Numbered from the stretch's first letter, positions 5,940 to 13,284 are shown. The stretch: DNA of 13,284 nt from JADFOB01 sp964651325 (GCA_964651325.1 CAZYXP010000092.1:1-13284); one strand, 5' to 3'. Notes: generated by a model not told the origin, from the sequence alone. Program-made: numbers and translations.

Positions 5940-7772
5940 TTACGGCGCAGTTGCGGTCGTCCCGTCCAACCACCGGCCGTCGTCGCTTACCCTCAACGTT
6001 CCCGTATCTAGGCGAACCAGCAAAATGGCGTTGCGGTAGTTGGCAATCGAGGCGGCCAGGGCATCGCGCGCCCGGAGTTCCTCGTTTTGGGCATCGATCA
6101 CATCCTGGTTGCTGGCTTTGCCCAAGTTGAACTTGTCTTGGGAAACTGCGGCGCGGAAGGCGTTTTCGTCTACGTTTTTAACCTGGATCTGGCGAACTTC
6201 TTCTTCGCGGCGTATTCTCCGCAAGGCACCGCGGACGTCCGCACGCACGGTGTCGGCCTGCAATTCGTATTGGCGCTCCGCCCGTCTCTGGGTGACTAGC
6301 GACTGGCGATAGGCGTTGCGCTCGGTCATCCGATCGTCCAATTGAAGATCCAGCGAGGCGCGCCAAGTTGTCCGCTCGGTGTTCAAGCTGAGCATGCTCT
6401 TTCGAGTGGCATCCGAAACGGTGGTGACACTTCCGTTGAAATCGAGGTCTGGAAGGATCCTATTTTTTGCAATGACGATGCCTCGTCGGGCGTCCTCGAC
6501 TTGATCCGCGGTGGTTAAGAGATCCAACCTGTGCGTCAGGGCAACGGCGACCGTCTCCGATTCACCGGTGTCCGCAAGGAGCGATTCAACCTCTAACGCA
6601 TCGGGGTCCTCGTCTTGGGATCGCACATCGAGCGGCTGATCAACGGCCATGCCGATGACAATCTTGAATCGGTCCAGGGATGTAGCGTACTGCTCTTTTC
6701 GTTCAACAAGTGAGGCCTCGGCGTCGCGCAGGTTGGATAGCGCACGCGTGAAGTCCGAGATGTCCTGACTTCGCCCCATTTCATTGATGAATGCGGCTTT
6801 CTTCCAGCTGGCGTGCCGTGACACGTAGCTGTGATAGGTGTTGACGATGCTGGCTTTGAGACCCTGCAATGCAAAGTAGTCGCCGGCGACCTGGACGACA
6901 AAGGAGCGGCGAAACCGTTCATAGGATCGCACGGCGTAAATCAACTCGCGCTCGGCCACATAGCGAGACTCGTACGCGACCTTGCCCGCGCCGCGAAGGA
7001 GGGGCAGGTTGGCGTCAACAATAAACTGTCCGCTTTCGCCGGAGGTGACATGCCTTCCGAGATCGCGCATCAACGTACCGATCAGCCGAGCGGTGACTTC
7101 GCCGCCGAGAGGAAGACGTTGCGATACCGAAGCGTCGGCCACCGCGGACATGGCGCGGTCGAATTTCCGCACCTGCCCGAAATCAGCGAAGTCCGCAGAT
7201 ATCGTGGCTGCAAACTGCGGCGTCCAGAGGTGCCGTTCCAGCGTCAGATCCAGTGCGGCGAGGTAGAGATCCTCTTTGGCGTTTTGCAGGGTGCGCCCGT
7301 GCTGCATGCTATAGCGTAGCGCGTCGCGAAGTCCGAACAGCTTGACCTCCGCGAATTCCGCCTCGGTGAAGATACGGTCGTCGAGCATCAGTGGCTCTGA
7401 CGCTTCTTCCTCGGCTGCAGGGTCGCTAGCCGCTTGTGGCTGGTCCCCATCGTCGGCGGCCCCGACTTCGATCTGTGATGCCTCGGAGGCAATCGCCGTT
7501 GCGGGTTCGTCGCCGGGGGCAGTTCGGCGAAACGCCTCCGGAAGCTCCGCCGAAAGAGGATGCGGCGCAAAACGGTACATCTCATCGGTGTGAGGCCGGG
7601 TATCTTGGGGGTAGCGAATCTCGACATCGGTTGTGGCCCCCAGCGCATCGCGTTGCCGTTGATCGATGGCCTGGTAGACGCGACGATCCGTCTGCCGGCG
7701 GACGGCATCCAAACAACCGGAAGTGAGCGCAAGAAGCGCGACGGTGATGGGCAACCAATGATGGAATTTCAT
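5940..7772 (-). CDS. TolC-family outer-membrane efflux protein, predicted lipoprotein
   Basis: This 610-residue protein would form the outer-membrane channel and periplasmic tunnel of a tripartite exporter with the adaptor and ATPase downstream. The start chosen is the ATG at 7772 because it yields a lipoprotein signal, MKFHHWLPITVALLALTSGC, with the lipid-accepting Cys at residue 20. The longer frame from 7886 would bury this signal inside the protein. Residues 21-130 are hydrophilic, ending in an acidic Ala/Glu/Asp-rich linker at about 100-132 that is unusual for TolC. Two outer-membrane-efflux repeats follow from about residue 145. They include VDANLPLLRGAGKVAYESRY and, near the end, LGKASNQDVIDAQNEELRAR and YRNAILLVRLDTGTL, which are classic family motifs. 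It ends 462 nt before the adaptor gene. Confidence 0.94.
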   Translation of the reverse strand: MKFHHWLPITVALLALTSGCLDAVRRQTDRRVYQAIDQRQRDALGATTDVEIRYPQDTRPHTDEMYRFAPHPLSAELPEAFRRTAPGDEPATAIASEASQIEVGAADDGDQPQAASDPAAEEEASEPLMLDDRIFTEAEFAEVKLFGLRDALRYSMQHGRTLQNAKEDLYLAALDLTLERHLWTPQFAATISADFADFGQVRKFDRAMSAVADASVSQRLPLGGEVTARLIGTLMRDLGRHVTSGESGQFIVDANLPLLRGAGKVAYESRYVAERELIYAVRSYERFRRSFVVQVAGDYFALQGLKASIVNTYHSYVSRHASWKKAAFINEMGRSQDISDFTRALSNLRDAEASLVERKEQYATSLDRFKIVIGMAVDQPLDVRSQDEDPDALEVESLLADTGESETVAVALTHRLDLLTTADQVEDARRGIVIAKNRILPDLDFNGSVTTVSDATRKSMLSLNTERTTWRASLDLQLDDRMTERNAYRQSLVTQRRAERQYELQADTVRADVRGALRRIRREEEVRQIQVKNVDENAFRAAVSQDKFNLGKASNQDVIDAQNEELRARDALAASIANYRNAILLVRLDTGTLRVSDDGRWLDGTTATAP

Positions 7773-8145
7773 GGGGTCGGAAGAATCCCTTAGCTTGCTT
7801 TCGGTTCTCACGATAACGGAAAAAGGGCTTCGAAAAAAGTATCCCTGTTTCGTCGAATCTCGCCACACTGTCCGCGCGTGCGACAAGATTGTACACTGCT
7901 CAACTTAATCAGGTTGCCCCGCGCGCAAGCCCAGTGACATTCCAAATGTGGGTGGCATACGGACCGCCGCGCTCCTGATCGGCATGGACGGTTCGAGGTG
8001 ATCCAGGCCATTCCGGAGACGGTCAGTTCCGGGGTCAGCAGGCTCGCGTTTGCGGCTCTGACTCGGGGCCGTCATCTGTTTTGGCGCACGGGTTGGCGAG
8101 TAAGCAGAACGCTCCGCTACGTCCGGGGCGCTTCGGCAATGACGC
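7773..8145. other. Divergent intergenic region
   Basis: This 373-nt region separates the minus-strand TolC-like gene from the plus-strand kinase gene and should carry promoters for both. On the minus strand a TACAAT hexamer (7893-7888) could be a -10 element for the TolC-like gene, with a leader of roughly 110 nt, but no good -35 is seen. A small inverted repeat ACATT-CCA-AATGT lies at 7937-7949, within a poor plus-strand promoter candidate (GTGACA, 17 nt, ATACGG). No RNA gene or coding frame is supported. Confidence 0.45.
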
Positions 8146-9480
8146 ATGCGAGCTTGCGTACCAGTGTCCACTATGGTTTCCATATCAGAACCGCTATCCC
8201 CCGAGTTTGCCCGAATAGAGCGCGACGGCGTGGTTTGGGCCGTTCGTGACGGGTTTCAAGCCCTCACTTCGGGCTCGCGGACGCGTTGGGTCGCTCTACG
8301 CACGGAAAGTGCCGCTGCCCTGGTGAAGACAGGCGATCATCGCACGGTCTGGCGAGTCAGCGATCCGAAGCACGGGGCGCTTTTCGTGAAGTTATTCGAT
8401 GCGCCAGGGCTTGCCGGCCGGCTGAGGGCGCGGATTGCCGGGTCGCCCGCGCGACGCGAAGCCAATGCCCTCAAGGAAGCGGAACGCAGAGGGATTCCGG
8501 CCGTCTTGGTCATCGCAGTTGGTGATTGTCGGACAGACGGGTCAAGCGTGCTTATCACGCGCGAGCAGCCAAACGCCCACCCCCTACCGATCGCTTGGGA
8601 TGAAGCCCGTGGCCTGCCGGACTCCTCAGCCTCGCGCGCGCGGCGACGGGGTATTCTCAAATGTACGGCCAAGCTGCTGGCCGAGTCCCGGCAAAAGGGG
8701 CTCGTCCATCTGGACGGACATCCGGGCAATATTCTTGTGGCCCGAGGGGTTGAGGGGAACCCGTCAGCCGCCTACGTGGATTTGGCGAGATGTGCCTGGG
8801 CAAAGGGGCCGGCACCGGAGAGGCGGCAGATTGAAGCCATGGCCCAGCTCTACCAGTATGCCTTCGACAAGACGACGCGCTCCGACCGCCTGCGTTTTGT
8901 GCGTGAGTGCGTTCGTGGTGGACAGCCCGACGGGGCGGTGGATCGATTGCAGGAACGGCGCCTGATCCGATCGGTCGAGCGATCCAGGGCTCGTACCGTA
9001 GATCGCCTCGCCTGCCATCGTGACCGGCGTTTGCGGCGGGATGGGAAGTATTTTCATCGGATATGGCTTGAAGATGGATGGCGCGGCGTGGTGGTGACAA
9101 CCCTGGAGCGGCGTCATCGGTTTCCCGAACCGGACGTGCCCGACCGAAGCATCGATCAATGGCGCCGGGACCTCGGGCCGCTTATGGTTGAAGGCGAGAG
9201 CCAAGGTACTTCGCCCCGGATTTTTGAGCATGGCCCGTGGCTCATTCGTCTCGTGAATGCGGCAAACTTCATGGACGCGTTGCGCTGGACGATTGGTGGG
9301 TCGCCCGCGCGACGCGCCTTTGAGCGATGCCACCGCCAGCGACATCGAGATGGGCAGGCCAGCCTGGTTCTGGGTTACTTGGAACGGCGGGGCAAGGGGG
9401 CGGGGGGTGTTGGGCTGGTCCGGCAGGCATTGTCCATTGAAAATCGAGCGGGATGCGGGCAAAACGGGGAGCCTAGCTGA
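8146..9480 (+). CDS. Kdo/WaaP-like lipopolysaccharide-core kinase family protein with a second degenerate N-lobe
   Basis: The first module (about residues 18-235) has a protein-kinase-like fold of the Kdo/WaaP (InaA) type. It carries the N-lobe lysine in ALFVKLF (Lys82), a conserved Glu105 after SPARR, the catalytic loop LVHLDGHPGNILV (Asp190, Asn195) and a metal-binding-type YVDLA (Asp212). Family members phosphorylate lipid A-core sugars at the inner membrane; the substrate here is not known. From about residue 299 a second, related segment begins. HGPWLIRLV to GGSPARRA (362-391) aligns without gaps to HGALFVKLF to AGSPARRE (76-105), offset 286 residues. The second copy has Arg for Lys and Ala for Glu, and the protein stops before any catalytic loop. 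Neither the ATG at 8146 nor the one at 8173 has a clear Shine-Dalgarno; 8173 is a real alternative. It is followed 15 nt later by the macro-domain gene. Confidence 0.82.
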   Translation: MRACVPVSTMVSISEPLSPEFARIERDGVVWAVRDGFQALTSGSRTRWVALRTESAAALVKTGDHRTVWRVSDPKHGALFVKLFDAPGLAGRLRARIAGSPARREANALKEAERRGIPAVLVIAVGDCRTDGSSVLITREQPNAHPLPIAWDEARGLPDSSASRARRRGILKCTAKLLAESRQKGLVHLDGHPGNILVARGVEGNPSAAYVDLARCAWAKGPAPERRQIEAMAQLYQYAFDKTTRSDRLRFVRECVRGGQPDGAVDRLQERRLIRSVERSRARTVDRLACHRDRRLRRDGKYFHRIWLEDGWRGVVVTTLERRHRFPEPDVPDRSIDQWRRDLGPLMVEGESQGTSPRIFEHGPWLIRLVNAANFMDALRWTIGGSPARRAFERCHRQRHRDGQASLVLGYLERRGKGAGGVGLVRQALSIENRAGCGQNGEPS

Positions 9481-9495
9481 AGAAAGGCGTTTTTG

Positions 9496-10023
9496 ATGAT
9501 TGAAATCGCCACCGGCGATATCACCGAGGAGCACGTAGACGCCATCGTCAACGCGGCCAACGGCACCTTGCTCGGCGGTGGGGGCGTGGATGGCGCGATT
9601 CACCGGGCCGCCGGGCCCGAATTGCTGGCCGAATGTGCACTGCTTGGCGGCTGTCCAACCGGTGAATCGCGAAGGACGGGGGCCTTTCGACTTCACGCCG
9701 AGGCTGTCATTCACACGGTCGGGCCAATCTGGAGAGGCGGTCGGGAGGGGGAGCCGGAGCTACTGTCAGCATGCTATCGGACATCGCTTTCTATCGCGCG
9801 GGCGGCCGGCTATGAATCCGTGGCCTTTCCGGCCATCAGCTGCGGGGCGTACGGGTATCCCCTTGATGCCGCGGCTCGTATCGCGATAGACGCCGTTGCC
9901 GCCCATTTGGAGGCGTATTCCATGCCGAGGCTGGTTCGGTTCGTCCTGTTCACCAACGACGCGTTGGGGGCTTGGAAGAGGGCGTACCGGGCACGTTTCG
10001 GAGATGGCTCGTCAGCGTTCTGA
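9496..10023 (+). CDS. Macro-domain protein, probable O-acetyl-ADP-ribose deacetylase / ADP-ribosyl hydrolase
   Basis: This 175-residue single-domain protein binds ADP-ribose and, in the MacroD/YmdB branch, hydrolyses O-acetyl-ADP-ribose or removes ADP-ribose from proteins in the cytoplasm. Visible motifs are IATGDITEEHVDAIVNAAN, with the Asn that lines the ribose, then LLGGGGVDGAIHRAAG, CPTGESRRTGAF, AVIHTVGPIW and FPAISCGAYGYP near residue 120. The usual TPGYxLPA segment is altered to TGAFRLHA, a mild divergence. The ATG at 9496 has AGAAAGG 8 nt before it; a TTG at 9493 is possible but adds just one residue. It lies 15 nt after the kinase gene and so is probably co-transcribed with it. The family is clear; the exact substrate is not. 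Confidence 0.95.
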   Translation: MIEIATGDITEEHVDAIVNAANGTLLGGGGVDGAIHRAAGPELLAECALLGGCPTGESRRTGAFRLHAEAVIHTVGPIWRGGREGEPELLSACYRTSLSIARAAGYESVAFPAISCGAYGYPLDAAARIAIDAVAAHLEAYSMPRLVRFVLFTNDALGAWKRAYRARFGDGSSAF

Positions 10024-10025
10024 TC

Positions 10026-10054
10026 TTGACAGGAAATTGCCACGTCCCAACAAT
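10026..10054 (+). promoter_or_regulatory. Candidate sigma-70-type promoter for the subtilase gene
   Basis: A perfect TTGACA (10026-10031) is followed after exactly 17 nt by AACAAT (10049-10054, 4 of 6 to consensus). It begins 3 nt past the macro-domain stop codon and would give a 5' leader of about 190 nt. Confidence 0.4.
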
Positions 10055-10096
10055 AGGCATACGTAAAGGGGCGTGTGGCTGAATGTTACCGCTGCC

Positions 10097-10118
10097 CGGT
10101 CGGGCCGAAGCCCGGCTG
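10097..10118 (+). other. GC-rich hairpin in the leader
   Basis: Nine pairs (two of them G-U) close a CGAA tetraloop: CGGTCGGGC / GCCCGGCTG. No T-tract follows, so it is not a standard intrinsic terminator. It may shape the leader RNA or slow read-through from the upstream genes. Confidence 0.35.
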
Positions 10119-10224
10119 AGGCGGTTCTCTCCGAAACCCCTTTTCAATCGCCCGAGAGCTGGTTGGGGGTCGTCGCCGAATTCATAGCGAGTTCTCGGTG
10201 GTGCGCCGAACGGGGTTCTCGCGC

Positions 10225-10238
10225 TGCTATGCATAGCA
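10225..10238. promoter_or_regulatory. 14-bp perfect palindrome next to the ribosome binding site
   Basis: TGCTATGCATAGCA is its own reverse complement. It ends just before the AAGGAAG Shine-Dalgarno (10239-10246) of the subtilase gene. It could be an operator for a dimeric regulator, or in RNA a small hairpin beside the ribosome binding site. Confidence 0.4.
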
Positions 10239-10253
10239 TAAGGAAGAAAACGA

Positions 10254-13223
10254 ATGAGAGGTTTGCACGGTTCGTCCAATAGTCCGAGTCTGGTGGGTCT
10301 TGTTCTGGTCTGCGGCATTGCGATTGGCGTGACCACGACCGCCGCGATCGCCGGCCCCCGCAACTATTTTTTGCGCGACGGTCAGTCAGTCGAGCTGACG
10401 CGTTCGGACAGCGAGTTTGCCGTCGAGTTGGATTGTGCGGGGTCGAGCAAGAAATGTGCGCGGCGTCTCGCATCCAAGGGTATCGGAATCATCAATGATT
10501 ATCCCGGCGTACCGGATTCTCGGTTCAAGATTCTTCGCGTCTCCAATGTTTCGAACACGAAGCGCGCCCAAATTGGGGAAGACGAGGCGATTCGGTCGGT
10601 TCGAGCCATCTACCGATTTTCCGGTTCTGACACCCCGTTGCTTTCCACGGGAATCCTCCTGGTTCGTGTGCAACCTGAATTGACGACCGATGACCTGGCG
10701 GCGTTGTGGTCCACTTATCGAGTGCGCGTCGTCGAACCGGTGGAGGGGTTGGTGCATACCTACGCCTTGGCCCCGCTCGATCCGAACGCGGATGAGGTGC
10801 TTCGTGCCGAAGCGATGGCGCTTGATCGCCGAACCGTCTGGTCGCATCCCAGCTTCCGGCGCCGGGCTGTGCTTGCCCAGGCGCTGCCCGGGGATGCGTT
10901 TTTCTCTGAGCAATGGTATCTCAACAATACGGGACAGGGAGGCGGAACCGCAGGCGCGGATATTTCGGTCCTCGAGGCGTGGGTGGTTTCAGGACAAGGC
11001 CAAGATATCGTGCTAGGCATGTATGACGACGCCTGCGATGTAAAACATGAAGACTTGGCCCCTAACTACATTGGTGTCGGCGACGACCCATCTCTGTCGT
11101 CCGATCAAGCAGGGTTTGACGATCCCAATCCGAAACAGATTGGCGATCGACACGGTACGTCGGTGATGGGCTTGGCCGTGGCGCAGGGTAACGCGGTCGG
11201 TGTGCGGGGCGTTGCGTTCCGATCTCGATTCACGGCCTCCCGCGGGCGCGGTGGCCTTCAAACGGACCAACAGGATGTCGCCGCCTTTACATTCGCCCGG
11301 CAGCGAGAGGTCGACGTTCACATCAATAGCTGGGGATATGGACCTGGAAACCCAGCGCCCCCGATTGTCGAAGATGCGATCGAAACGGCATTCAGTCAGG
11401 GCCGCGACCCCGATGGTCTCGCCGGCCCGGATCCCGCGCTTGGTATGGTGATCGTCTTCGCGCAGGGCAACACGTTTGATGGCAACCAAATGGGAGCCGG
11501 CGTGGAAATCGAAACGGGCGCGGCTGTCGCGACGCTGGACGGCGTGATTGCCGTCGGCGCCTCAACGGCGCAGGACACGATTGCGAGCTACAGCAATTTC
11601 GGTACAGACATGGAGTTCCTTGCGCCAGGCGGCGGTGATTTTGTCGATATCATCACGACCGACAATGACGACGAAATCGTTGTGATTGAGGATGGGTTCA
11701 ACCGAGGCGGGTTTCCCTTCGACTGCAACTCTGAAACGGACCCCGACTGCATTGCGTCAGAGCCTGATGCGGAAGGTCGCTACACCACGTCATTTTTCGG
11801 CACGTCGGCGTCCTGCCCCATTGCGGCTGGAGTAGCGGCCCTGGTGCTTTCGACCAATCCGTTTCTGACGGCCAGGGACGTGCGCGTTGTCATGGAACAC
11901 ACTTGCGACCGCATCAGCCCTAACGACGCCCAATACGACCCCATCACCGGCAAGAGCCTGCGCTACGGCTACGGTCGCATCAATGCCGAAACCGCGGTGG
12001 TCGCGGCCGACGAGGCGTTGGATAACGGTGGGCGAACTTGGCCCCGCCCAGTCACGGAGCTCGTTAGAGATGGGGCCAATCTCACTTGGAAGGCGGGCTT
12101 CGCCGCCAGCGAGTTTCTCGTCATCGAGAGCGATGAATCCTTCAGCTTTGCTTTTGACGCAGACGCCCCGTTTCCTCAAGACTCTGCCTGCTATTCCGCA
12201 GACCAGATTGGTTGCAGCGTAAGCCCTCTAACGCCGCTTCCGGCAGGCGTTCGGCTAACCGCCATCACCACCTGTCCGAATGGGCCGTGCAGCTCAGGCG
12301 ACACGGTCGTTTTGGAGAACACGGTCCAGGATAACGTTGCCTACGCCGCCTTCGGGCGCAGCGGAATCGGTCGGTATTCGTGGGGGCTACGGGCGGTCGA
12401 TGCCAGTAGTGTCATCGACACCGGGGGCGGTGCCATCGAAGGCCCCAACGTGACGATTCGACCCTCGATTACCGAGGGGCAGTCTCCTCTGACCGTGAGT
12501 TTTACCGGCAACGCCGAGCCCTCCTCGGCCGATGTGGATGAACTTCGGGCGGAGTGGGATTTCGATATTGACGACGGCATCTTGATTGACGCAACAACGC
12601 GAAACGCTCAGCACACCTACGTGGTCGGCACCAACGAAGAAAAAACCTTCATCGCGCGGCTGACCATGTTCGACGTGAATGGGCTCCCAGGCGTTGCCCA
12701 GGTGACGATTCGTGTCATCGGCCGCAATGATGGAGATTTCATTGCGGGCGGCTCATCGAGCGAGGTGAGAATCATCGTAGGCCTTCCAGGAAGCATCGAC
12801 TCGGATGTGAGCACGGGCCCCTCGCCTTTTTCGGTTCAGTTGAGCGTCGATGCGTCCACGCTGGTTGGCGACTTGCAATCCATCGAATGGGACTTGGGCG
12901 ATGGCACCACTTCGACGAGCCTTGTCGTGCCGCATGTATTCACCAACACCAACGATCAGATTCTTCGGATTCCGATCACTGCCAGAATTACGACGCTAAC
13001 CTCTCCGACGACGACGCAGATAGTCTCCGCCGAACGGGTGGTGACCGTCCTCCCGCAAGGGGAAATCGTGGTTGCGCCGCCGACTCCGACGATCCCCGGC
13101 GCCGGCGTACCAGGCGGGGGCAGCAGTACCGCGCCATCAGTTTGCGGTGCGTTGGGTTTGCTGCCACTGGTCTGCTGTTTTGGCCTGCTTCCGCTGATGC
13201 GCAGAAGGCGCGGCACAAACTAG
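10254..13223 (+). CDS. Secreted subtilisin-like serine protease (S8) with kexin-like motifs, PKD-like domains and C-terminal sorting-like tail
   Basis: This 989-residue exported protease has, in order: a signal peptide (hydrophobic at about residues 12-33, likely cut near AAIAG); a pro-region (about 34-215), starting NYFLRDGQSVELT and ending WSHPSFRRR; and an S8 catalytic domain (about 216-590). The likely triad is Asp258 in MYDDACDVKHEDL, His300 in RHGTSVMG and Ser518 in GTSASCPIAAG, with oxyanion Asn405 in VFAQGN. The DD and GTSAS contexts, plus NTGQGGGTAGADISV, resemble kexin/convertase-like subtilases more than subtilisin. A possible fibronectin-III-like domain (about 595-720) follows, then PKD-like domains with EWDFDID (about 736-822) and EWDLGDG (about 845-935). 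The end is a Pro/Gly linker, a hydrophobic stretch with three Cys and MRRRR. AAGGAAG lies 7 nt before the ATG. The substrate is unknown. Confidence 0.94.
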   Translation: MRGLHGSSNSPSLVGLVLVCGIAIGVTTTAAIAGPRNYFLRDGQSVELTRSDSEFAVELDCAGSSKKCARRLASKGIGIINDYPGVPDSRFKILRVSNVSNTKRAQIGEDEAIRSVRAIYRFSGSDTPLLSTGILLVRVQPELTTDDLAALWSTYRVRVVEPVEGLVHTYALAPLDPNADEVLRAEAMALDRRTVWSHPSFRRRAVLAQALPGDAFFSEQWYLNNTGQGGGTAGADISVLEAWVVSGQGQDIVLGMYDDACDVKHEDLAPNYIGVGDDPSLSSDQAGFDDPNPKQIGDRHGTSVMGLAVAQGNAVGVRGVAFRSRFTASRGRGGLQTDQQDVAAFTFARQREVDVHINSWGYGPGNPAPPIVEDAIETAFSQGRDPDGLAGPDPALGMVIVFAQGNTFDGNQMGAGVEIETGAAVATLDGVIAVGASTAQDTIASYSNFGTDMEFLAPGGGDFVDIITTDNDDEIVVIEDGFNRGGFPFDCNSETDPDCIASEPDAEGRYTTSFFGTSASCPIAAGVAALVLSTNPFLTARDVRVVMEHTCDRISPNDAQYDPITGKSLRYGYGRINAETAVVAADEALDNGGRTWPRPVTELVRDGANLTWKAGFAASEFLVIESDESFSFAFDADAPFPQDSACYSADQIGCSVSPLTPLPAGVRLTAITTCPNGPCSSGDTVVLENTVQDNVAYAAFGRSGIGRYSWGLRAVDASSVIDTGGGAIEGPNVTIRPSITEGQSPLTVSFTGNAEPSSADVDELRAEWDFDIDDGILIDATTRNAQHTYVVGTNEEKTFIARLTMFDVNGLPGVAQVTIRVIGRNDGDFIAGGSSSEVRIIVGLPGSIDSDVSTGPSPFSVQLSVDASTLVGDLQSIEWDLGDGTTSTSLVVPHVFTNTNDQILRIPITARITTLTSPTTTQIVSAERVVTVLPQGEIVVAPPTPTIPGAGVPGGGSSTAPSVCGALGLLPLVCCFGLLPLMRRRRGTN

Positions 13224-13233
13224 GCGCAAGAAA

Positions 13234-13258
13234 AAGACCGCCGGCAATCGGCGGTCTT
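13234..13258 (-). terminator. Intrinsic terminator hairpin, strongest in the minus direction
   Basis: A perfect 10-bp stem (AAGACCGCCG / CGGCGGTCTT) closes a 5-nt loop, starting 10 nt after the subtilase stop. On the minus strand the stem runs straight into five Ts (13235-13231), a classic intrinsic terminator. On the plus strand only two Ts close the stem and no further T-tract follows. It may serve both the subtilase gene and a convergent gene beyond the right edge. Confidence 0.8.
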
Positions 13259-13284
13259 GGGAATTCCAATAGGTTGTTGCAAAG

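Larger units (their letters stand above)
10024..10253 (+). other. Leader region upstream of the subtilase gene
   Basis: This 230-nt gap between the macro-domain and subtilase genes contains a promoter candidate right after the macro stop, a GC-rich hairpin, a 14-bp palindrome and the ribosome binding site. The hexamer GTTCTC occurs three times (10124, 10191, 10215); this may be chance. No open reading frame here is convincing. Confidence 0.5.

Noticed and set aside
7990..8020. GGTTCGAGG-like stretch suggesting a tRNA T-arm
   Set aside because: The flanking bases do not pair into a T-stem, and no acceptor or anticodon arm can be built.
8764..9714. Minus-strand open frame of 316 codons
   Set aside because: It is antisense to the kinase and macro-domain genes, both recognised by motif; GC-rich DNA often leaves such frames open.
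10097..10118. Hairpin as terminator of the kinase-macro pair
   Set aside because: The stem is good but there is no T-tract, so intrinsic termination is not supported; it is kept only as a structural feature.
1..13284. CRISPR array, transposase or integrase genes, rRNA
   Set aside because: No regularly spaced repeats, recombinase motifs or rRNA-like sequence were seen anywhere in the window.

Overview
The window looks like GC-rich chromosomal DNA from an environmental bacterium assembled as a scaffold, since it contains two runs of exactly 100 Ns. The protein families suggest an outer-membraned bacterium, most likely a planctomycete or a relative. The clues are a lipoprotein-type TolC with its export partners, a Kdo/WaaP-type kinase, a FliA/WhiG sigma factor and a large secreted subtilase with a C-terminal sorting-like tail. 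Repeat-rich, non-coding intergenic stretches fit the same group. This placement is inference; there is no rRNA or other marker gene.

Left part (1-2642, all minus strand): the N-terminal half of a family-4 glycosyltransferase runs off the left edge. It is preceded by a 210-nt spacer packed with short repeats, then truA (tRNA pseudouridine synthase), then a spacer holding a GC-rich inverted repeat and an assembly gap, then a fliA/whiG-type sigma factor.

Middle part (3004-7772, all minus strand): a TolC-like outer-membrane lipoprotein, a 462-nt spacer containing the second gap, an HlyD/MacA-like periplasmic adaptor and a MacB/LolD-type ATPase. The adaptor and ATPase are 2 nt apart. Together they would form the envelope-spanning and ATPase parts of a tripartite exporter, but the membrane permease that MacB/LolD-type ATPases need is not next to them. 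The second gap is flanked by an identical 20-mer, so the two contigs probably overlap and the gap may be artificial.

Right part (8146-13223, plus strand): a Kdo/WaaP-like kinase with a second, degenerate copy of its N-lobe is followed closely by a macro-domain protein (ADP-ribose chemistry). After a 230-nt leader with a promoter candidate, a hairpin and a 14-bp perfect palindrome comes a 989-residue secreted subtilase. It has kexin-like active-site motifs, two PKD-like domains and a hydrophobic/Arg tail. A strong hairpin follows its stop. The hairpin's T-tract is on the minus strand, suggesting that a convergent gene lies just beyond the window.

No rRNA, tRNA, CRISPR array, transposase or integrase was seen. 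The most interesting points are the duplicated kinase lobe, the permease-less exporter, the secreted protease with its tail and structured leader, and the repeat families in the spacers.
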